From an uncultured Succiniclasticum sp. (GTDB lineage Bacteria > Bacillota > Negativicutes > Acidaminococcales > Acidaminococcaceae): a stretch of 64,000 bases of DNA. Below are positions 59,000-64,000 of the stretch, piece after piece (position 1 is the stretch's first letter; each line of letters begins with the position of its first letter). Under the pieces are notes generated by a model. That model was not told where the DNA came from. It did not search any database and worked only from the letters and a program-made list of their open reading frames with translations. Where the stretch lies: NCBI GenBank assembly GCA_900544275.1, contig UQUU01000003.1:186001-250000 (forward strand), in the 5' to 3' direction. A program made the translations under genes and the position numbers.

Positions 59000-60253
59000 A
59001 TGAATTTTTCCGATGATAACAAAAACAGCAATGTTGTCTGTTCCTTTTGCGGTAAGCGGGGGGATCAGGTAAAGCGTATGCTGGCCGGACGTAACGGCTA
59101 TATTTGTGACGAATGCATTGAATTATGTACGGAAGTGTTGCGCGAAGAATTTGACAAGGGCGGCGGTAAGGACAAAGAAGTGCTGGAAACGCTGCCTACG
59201 CCGAAAGAAATAAAAGCGGTTTTGGATGAATATGTGATCGGTCAGGAAGAGCCGAAGAAAACGCTGTCTGTTGCTGTCTATAATCACTATAAGCGAATCA
59301 ATTATGAGAGCGCTCATGCAGATGATCAGGCGGTGGAATTGCAAAAATCCAATATTTTAATGCTGGGGCCTACCGGCAGCGGAAAAACACTGTTGGCTCA
59401 GACGCTGGCACGTATTCTGCAGGTTCCCTTTGCCATTGCTGATGCGACTACGCTGACAGAAGCCGGATATGTAGGCGAAGATGTGGAAAATATCTTACTG
59501 CGCCTGATTCAAAATGCCGACTATGATATTGAAAAAGCGCAGCGCGGCATCATCTATATTGATGAGATTGATAAAATTGCCCGCAAATCGGAAAATGTTT
59601 CGATTACCCGAGACGTTTCCGGCGAAGGGGTACAGCAGGCTTTGCTGAAGATACTGGAAGGCACTGTGGCCAATGTGCCCCCTCAGGGGGGCAGGAAACA
59701 TCCCCATCAGGAATTACTGCAGATCGACACCACCAATATTTTATTTATTTGCGGCGGCGCTTTCGCCGGGTTGGACAGTATTATCAAACAGCGTACGGAC
59801 GATAAAGCTATGGGCTTTGGTGCCGACATTAAGAAAAAGCTGGAATTAAAGGCTGAAGACAGTCTTCTGAAGAAGGTCATGCCGGAAGATTTGATGAAGT
59901 TCGGCCTGATTCCGGAATTCGCCGGCCGTCTGCCTGTTACGGTAACTTTGGATTCTTTGGATAAGGCGGCTCTGATCCGTATCTTAAAAGAACCGAAGAA
60001 CGCCCTGACAAAACAATATCAGCATTTTCTCAGCATGGATCATGTGGAGCTGGAATTTGAAGATGGCGCTTTGGAAGCCATTGCCGAAGAAGCAATGCGG
60101 CGCGAGACCGGCGCCCGTGGTTTGCGGGCGATCATTGAAGGGATTATGCGGGATGTGATGTATGAAATTCCTTCCCGTACCGATGTAGTGAAATGTATCG
60201 TTACTGAGGATACCGTACGCAAGCACCTGGAACCTAAATTAATCGTCGCCTGA
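59000..60253 (+). CDS. clpX: ATP-dependent Clp protease ATP-binding subunit ClpX
   Basis: AAA+ unfoldase that feeds ssrA-tagged and other substrates to ClpP. 417 residues. The N-terminal zinc finger (CSFCGKRGDQVKRML... CDECIELC), Walker A GPTGSGKTLLAQ (about 121-132), Walker B IIYIDEIDKIARK, sensor and the RYV/GAR pore loops (KILEGTVANVPP) are intact. The IGF-type ClpP-docking loop is near 265-275 (KAMGFGADIK). The start follows GAAGGAGAG. Confidence 0.98.
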   Translation: MNFSDDNKNSNVVCSFCGKRGDQVKRMLAGRNGYICDECIELCTEVLREEFDKGGGKDKEVLETLPTPKEIKAVLDEYVIGQEEPKKTLSVAVYNHYKRINYESAHADDQAVELQKSNILMLGPTGSGKTLLAQTLARILQVPFAIADATTLTEAGYVGEDVENILLRLIQNADYDIEKAQRGIIYIDEIDKIARKSENVSITRDVSGEGVQQALLKILEGTVANVPPQGGRKHPHQELLQIDTTNILFICGGAFAGLDSIIKQRTDDKAMGFGADIKKKLELKAEDSLLKKVMPEDLMKFGLIPEFAGRLPVTVTLDSLDKAALIRILKEPKNALTKQYQHFLSMDHVELEFEDGALEAIAEEAMRRETGARGLRAIIEGIMRDVMYEIPSRTDVVKCIVTEDTVRKHLEPKLIVA

Positions 60254-60608
60254 GAAAAACGGTTCTGCCGGGGGATATAGGCATCAAAAAGTAGGGGTCT
60301 TCGCCAAAGCGCTTGAGAAAAGTGCTTCTGACAGTGTGGATTCCAAAGACAATTGAGACTCAATTCAAAATGTATGAGGAAAACCGGTTCCGCAGGAACG
60401 AAATCACCCTGCATTAGCCGAAAGACGAAAAACGGGGGGAAAGGTTCACAGCCTTTTCCCTTTTTTCTATGTGGGGAATATGGTAAAATGAAAAGGACAA
60501 AAAGACAGTAATATAGAAAGTAAACAAAACAGGAAGTAATTAGAATCACAACTGAAAGCAGACAGTATAAAAGTAAACAGTATAGTAAATAGATAATGGA
60601 GGAGAAAC
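60254..60608 (+). other. 355-nt gap between clpX and lon
   Basis: No ORF of real size. It holds a terminator-like stem (60436-60466) and AT-rich, repeated AAACAGTATA-type sequence just before lon, where a promoter would lie; a -35 is not obvious. No CIRCE or CtsR-type heptad was seen. Confidence 0.5.
60436..60466 (+). terminator. terminator after clpX
   Basis: GGGAAAGG, 7-nt loop, CCTTTTCCC (one bulge), then six T residues. Confidence 0.75.
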
Positions 60609-62945
60609 TTGGATACATTTGTGCGTGTATTGCCCTTGCTTCCTTTGCGTGGCATGCTGGTATTCCCCGGGATGGTCATGAACCTGGATATTGCCAGGGC
60701 GCGGTCGCTTAATGCAGTGAGCGCGGCGATGCGGCGGGGGAAACATATTCTTTTAGTGGCCCAAAAAAACACGGAAAGAGAAGAACCGGAACTGGAAAAT
60801 CTGTACCGGGTAGGCGTTGTGGCTGAAATTAAGCAGATGGTTAAACTGCCCGGCGGTAATCTGCGTATTTTGGTAGAAGGAATCCTGCGCGCTTCCCTCG
60901 ATCAGATCGAAGAAGACGGGGAAGGGGGCTGGCAGGCTGCGTTTACAGAATTGAGGAACGCAGATGATCCGGCGGACCTTTTGTCCGTAGAAGCGCTGCG
61001 CCGTATGGTCGTGGCCGAGTTTGAAAAATGGGTGCTGGCCGGCAAGAAGATCAGTCCGGAAGTATTGCTTTCGTTAAAAGACAACGCCGACAGCGGTATG
61101 GTAGCGGATATGATCTGCGGTTACCTGGATCTGGGGCTGGCGCCCCGGGAAGAGTTTTTGGAAACAATTTCCGTGAAACAAAGGCTGGAACGGCTGTATA
61201 AAACCCTTCACAAAGAGATGACCATTGCCGAACTGGAAAAAACGATCGCCCGGGAAGTGCATCAGAATATTGAAAAAAACCAGAAAGAATATTATCTGCG
61301 TGAACAATTGAAGGTCATTAACAAAGAATTAGGGGACGAAGAAGATCTTCACGCAGAAGCCGAGGAATATCGCGCTAAAATCAAAGCGCTGCCTTTGTCC
61401 GAGGAAGCGGCGACCGGTCTGAATAAGGAGGTCGATCGTCTCTTTAAGATGCCGCCTATGATGGCGGAAAGCGCTGTGATCCGCAACTACCTGGATACGG
61501 TGCTGGATCTGCCCTGGGGTAAATACGATGACAATGGGTTTGCCATTGATCGGGCGATTCGCATTCTGGATCAACACCACTATGGCCTGGTCAAAGTAAA
61601 AGAACGTATTCTGGAGCATCTGGCTGTACAGAAGCTGACAAAGGGAAAAAAGGCTCCTATTTTATGTCTGGTAGGGCCTCCCGGCGTAGGTAAAACTTCT
61701 TTGGCGGAATCCATTGCGGAAGCGGTGAATCGAAAATTTACCCGTGTTTCTCTGGGCGGGGTGCGGGATGAAGCGGAGATCCGCGGACATCGCCGCACGT
61801 ATATTGGCGCGATGCCGGGCCGGTTGATCCACGGCATGCAGAAAGTGGGCTGTCTGAACCCCCTGTTTTTGCTGGATGAAGTGGATAAGATGGCCAGCGA
61901 TTTTCGGGGCGATCCGGCAGCCGCCTTGTTGGAAGCCTTGGATCCGGAACAAAACCACGCATTCAGCGACCATTTTGTCGAATATCCTTTTGATCTGTCT
62001 TCTGTGTTTTGGATCGTTACGGCGAATACCGTCGAAACCATTCCCCCGGCGCTGCTGGATCGGCTGGAGGTCATTGAGTTGTCCAGTTACACGGAGGATG
62101 AAAAATTTAATATTGCCAAATTGCATTTGTTGCCGAAAGAAATGGAGGCCAATGGGTTGACCGGAGACCTTCTCACCGTCACCCCCGGTACCCTCCGTCA
62201 CATTATCAGGGAATATACCCGGGAGGCAGGCGTCCGCCGGTTAGAAAGACAATTGGCCAAGCTGTGCCGTAAGGTGGCCTACCGTATCGTGACCAAGAAA
62301 GAGCAAATGGCGCGGGTCACCGTTAAAAACCTGAAAGAGTATCTGGGCCCGTCCCTTTATGTGGAAACCGATATGCGGGCCCGTTCGCTGGTCGGAATTG
62401 TGACAGGACTGGCTTGGACCAGCATCGGCGGGGAATTATTAAAAGTAGAAGTGCTGTCTACCGAAGGCAAAGGCGGATTGATCTTGACGGGACAGCTGGG
62501 CGATGTGATGAAAGAGTCCGCTCGGGCCGGTTACACTTACATCCGTTCCCGTTCGAAAGAACTGGGCCTGAAAAAAGATTTCTACGATAAATCCGATATT
62601 CATATTCATTTGCCGGAAGGCGCTATCCCCAAAGACGGGCCTTCCGCCGGCATTACGATGGTAACGGCCATGGTTTCGGCTTTGACCGGGCGCAAGGTGA
62701 AAGCCGACCTGGCGATGACCGGCGAGATCACACTGTCAGGCCGGGTGCTGCCTGTGGGGGGCATCAAGGAAAAAATGCTGGCAGCCCATCGTTACGGGGT
62801 CAAGACAATCTTGTTGCCGGAACGAAATTTGCAGGATCTGGAAGAATTGCCGCAGAAAGTAAAAAACGATATCACTTTTATTCCCGTATCCCATATGGAT
62901 GAAGTATTAAAACTGGCGTTGGAGCCTCAGGCGACCAATGATTAA
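60609..62945 (+). CDS. lon: ATP-dependent Lon protease
   Basis: AAA+ serine protease removing damaged and regulatory proteins. A TTG start directly after GGAGGAGAAAC gives 778 residues starting DTFVRVLPLLPLRGMLVFPGM. Lon N-terminal substrate domain (about 1-200), AAA+ with Walker A GPPGVGKTSLAE and Walker B PLFLLDEVDKM, and the proteolytic domain with the Ser679-Lys722 dyad in PKDGPSAGITM and GGIKEKMLAAHRYG. The TTG start may limit expression. The FAD-enzyme gene follows after 57 nt. Confidence 0.97.
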   Translation: MDTFVRVLPLLPLRGMLVFPGMVMNLDIARARSLNAVSAAMRRGKHILLVAQKNTEREEPELENLYRVGVVAEIKQMVKLPGGNLRILVEGILRASLDQIEEDGEGGWQAAFTELRNADDPADLLSVEALRRMVVAEFEKWVLAGKKISPEVLLSLKDNADSGMVADMICGYLDLGLAPREEFLETISVKQRLERLYKTLHKEMTIAELEKTIAREVHQNIEKNQKEYYLREQLKVINKELGDEEDLHAEAEEYRAKIKALPLSEEAATGLNKEVDRLFKMPPMMAESAVIRNYLDTVLDLPWGKYDDNGFAIDRAIRILDQHHYGLVKVKERILEHLAVQKLTKGKKAPILCLVGPPGVGKTSLAESIAEAVNRKFTRVSLGGVRDEAEIRGHRRTYIGAMPGRLIHGMQKVGCLNPLFLLDEVDKMASDFRGDPAAALLEALDPEQNHAFSDHFVEYPFDLSSVFWIVTANTVETIPPALLDRLEVIELSSYTEDEKFNIAKLHLLPKEMEANGLTGDLLTVTPGTLRHIIREYTREAGVRRLERQLAKLCRKVAYRIVTKKEQMARVTVKNLKEYLGPSLYVETDMRARSLVGIVTGLAWTSIGGELLKVEVLSTEGKGGLILTGQLGDVMKESARAGYTYIRSRSKELGLKKDFYDKSDIHIHLPEGAIPKDGPSAGITMVTAMVSALTGRKVKADLAMTGEITLSGRVLPVGGIKEKMLAAHRYGVKTILLPERNLQDLEELPQKVKNDITFIPVSHMDEVLKLALEPQATND

Positions 62946-63002
62946 ATAACCGTCTCTCTGCCATAGCGGGCACGGTCCGGTTAAGAAATGAGGAAGCAGA
63001 TA

Positions 63003-64000
63003 ATGGAAGAACGGTTTGATGTAGCAGTGATCGGCGGCGGGCCGGCGGCGATTTTCGCCTGTTGGGAGTTCCGTGTATCCCACCCTGAGCTATCGGTAGT
63101 CATGCTGGAAGAAGGGAATCCGGTTGACCGGCGATTCTGCCCTTTGGCGGCCGGCAAGTCGGATCACTGTCTCCGCTGCGTGCCCTGTGCGATTATGCGC
63201 GGCTTTGGCGGCGCCGGCGCTTTTTCTGATGGGAAATATAATTTTACTACGGAATTTGGCGGCTGGCTGACGGAATATCTTCCTAAAAAAACAGTGATGG
63301 ATCTGATTGATTATGTGGATCAGGTAAATTGCAGTCACGGCGCTCCCGGAGAAACCTTTACAACTAAAAACAGTACCATCGGCCGCCTTGCTTTAGGTTA
63401 TGATTTACATTTATTAAATGGCAAGGTGCGCCACTTGGGGACGGAAAATAACCTGAAAATTATGGAAAACATTTTTCTGGAACTTCGGGAAAAAATTGAG
63501 ATCCGTTGCAATACCAAGGTTCATTCTTTTGCCAAAGAAGGCGCTGAATTCGTCCTGGAAACTTCCGGGGGGACGGTGCGCAGCACGTACCTGATAGCGG
63601 CTCCGGGACGAGCGGGTGCGGAATGGTTCATGGAGGAAGGCCGTAAGCTGGGGTTGAACTTTGCTAATAACGCGGTGGATGTAGGTGTGCGGGTCGAGGT
63701 TCCGGCTGCAGTTTTCAAACACATTACCGACGAGGTGTACGAAGCCAAATTAATGTATCGGACAAAGCAATATAATGATCTGGTGCGTACTTTCTGCATG
63801 AATCCCAATGGGTATGTGGTGGCAGAAAACACGGACGGTATTGTGACCGTAAACGGGCACAGCTTTGCGGATCCCCAAAAGCAGAGTGAAAATACTAATT
63901 TTGCGCTTTTGGTGAGCAATAAATTTACCGAACCTTTCAAAGAGCCCCATCAATACGGAAAACGGATCGCTTCTTTTTCGAATTTATTGGGCGGAGGCGT
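63003..64000 (+). CDS. COG2509-type FAD-dependent dehydrogenase, N-terminal part (runs off the window)
   Basis: Open frame from ATG 63003 (GAGGAA upstream) to the window edge, 332 codons. The FAD-binding motif is VAVIGGGPAAIFACWEF (GxGxxA) at residues 7-23. The cysteine-rich stretch FCPLAAGKSDHCLRCVPCAIMRGFGGAGAFSDGKYN is highly typical of the uncharacterised flavoproteins of COG2509, found beside isoprenoid, cobalamin or amino-acid genes in anaerobes. FTTEFGGWLTEYLP follows. The cysteines may hold a metal or disulfide. Reaction unknown. It lies 57 nt after lon and may share its transcript. Confidence 0.85.
   Translation, partial: MEERFDVAVIGGGPAAIFACWEFRVSHPELSVVMLEEGNPVDRRFCPLAAGKSDHCLRCVPCAIMRGFGGAGAFSDGKYNFTTEFGGWLTEYLPKKTVMDLIDYVDQVNCSHGAPGETFTTKNSTIGRLALGYDLHLLNGKVRHLGTENNLKIMENIFLELREKIEIRCNTKVHSFAKEGAEFVLETSGGTVRSTYLIAAPGRAGAEWFMEEGRKLGLNFANNAVDVGVRVEVPAAVFKHITDEVYEAKLMYRTKQYNDLVRTFCMNPNGYVVAENTDGIVTVNGHSFADPQKQSENTNFALLVSNKFTEPFKEPHQYGKRIASFSNLLGGG

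Noticed and set aside
60040..60618. 192-residue minus-strand ORF between clpX and lon
   Set aside because: It overlaps the clpX 3' end and the gap; its hydrophobic and low-complexity translation and lack of a start signal point to chance.
1..64000. CRISPR array, insertion sequence, prophage or attachment site
   Set aside because: No regularly spaced repeats, transposase, integrase or flanking direct repeats were found.

Overview
The window is about 64 kb of chromosome from what looks like a strictly anaerobic, amino-acid- and dicarboxylate-using member of the Firmicutes, most plausibly Negativicutes (perhaps Acidaminococcaceae). This is inference. It rests on Firmicute-type gene order (pcrA-ligA-gatCAB; SRP RNA-dnaX-ybaB-recR-bofA; walJ-htrA-rlmH; tig-clpP-clpX-lon), a one-chain pyruvate:ferredoxin oxidoreductase, an iron-sulfur type L-serine dehydratase, two Na+/alanine-type symporters, a DcuC-type carrier and strong AGGAGG ribosome-binding sites. 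No phage, insertion sequence, CRISPR array or integron was seen, and base composition looks even throughout. The window is mostly housekeeping and metabolism.

Layout. 1-8.8 kb: end of pcrA, ligA, a lipoprotein, gatC-gatA-gatB and alr. 8.8-14 kb: an unknown helical protein with a decayed small gene at its end, two tandem GlcD-type FAD oxidases, a double-domain Usp and tRNA-Ser. 14-20 kb: SRP RNA, dnaX-ybaB-recR-bofA, a NUDIX hydrolase and an LCP protein. 20-26.7 kb: tex (minus), a PerR-like regulator, deoC, walJ, htrA, rlmH. 26.9-31.8 kb: a formate/oxalate-type MFS carrier behind a ZTP (pfl) riboswitch, a polar amino-acid ABC importer and larE. 31.8-41 kb: tRNA-Glu and tRNA-Gln, lgt, two AGCS symporters, a DcuC-type carrier with a PepT-like peptidase, a secreted pentapeptide-repeat protein and a HAD phosphatase. 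41-49.3 kb: DUF190, DUF697 and membrane small proteins, two Usp proteins, corA, sdaAB-sdaAA, four tRNAs, a divergent dicarboxylate/amino-acid symporter and an unknown protein. 49.6-64 kb: a MocR/GabR-type regulator, PFOR, a Na/Pi cotransporter, tRNA-Gly, tig-clpP-clpX-lon and the start of a COG2509-type flavoprotein.

How the genes work together. Importers (polar amino-acid ABC, AGCS x2, DcuC-like, DAACS-like) and a PepT-like peptidase would supply amino acids, peptides and C4-dicarboxylates. Serine dehydratase makes pyruvate, and PFOR oxidises it to acetyl-CoA with reduced ferredoxin. The GlcD-type enzymes would oxidise a 2-hydroxy acid, and LarE points to a nickel-pincer lactate-racemase-type enzyme encoded elsewhere. 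GatCAB suggests indirect Gln-tRNA (or Asn-tRNA) formation. Formate/one-carbon status appears to be sensed through the ZTP riboswitch on the OFA carrier.

The best leads for a second look are regulatory or small: the ZTP riboswitch, a roughly 45-nt promoter-terminator unit beside tex, a folded element between lgt and a symporter, a long corA leader, a direct-repeat operator in front of the MocR regulator, a 37-residue membrane ORF next to the SRP RNA, and the frameshifted gene after the unknown 259-residue protein.
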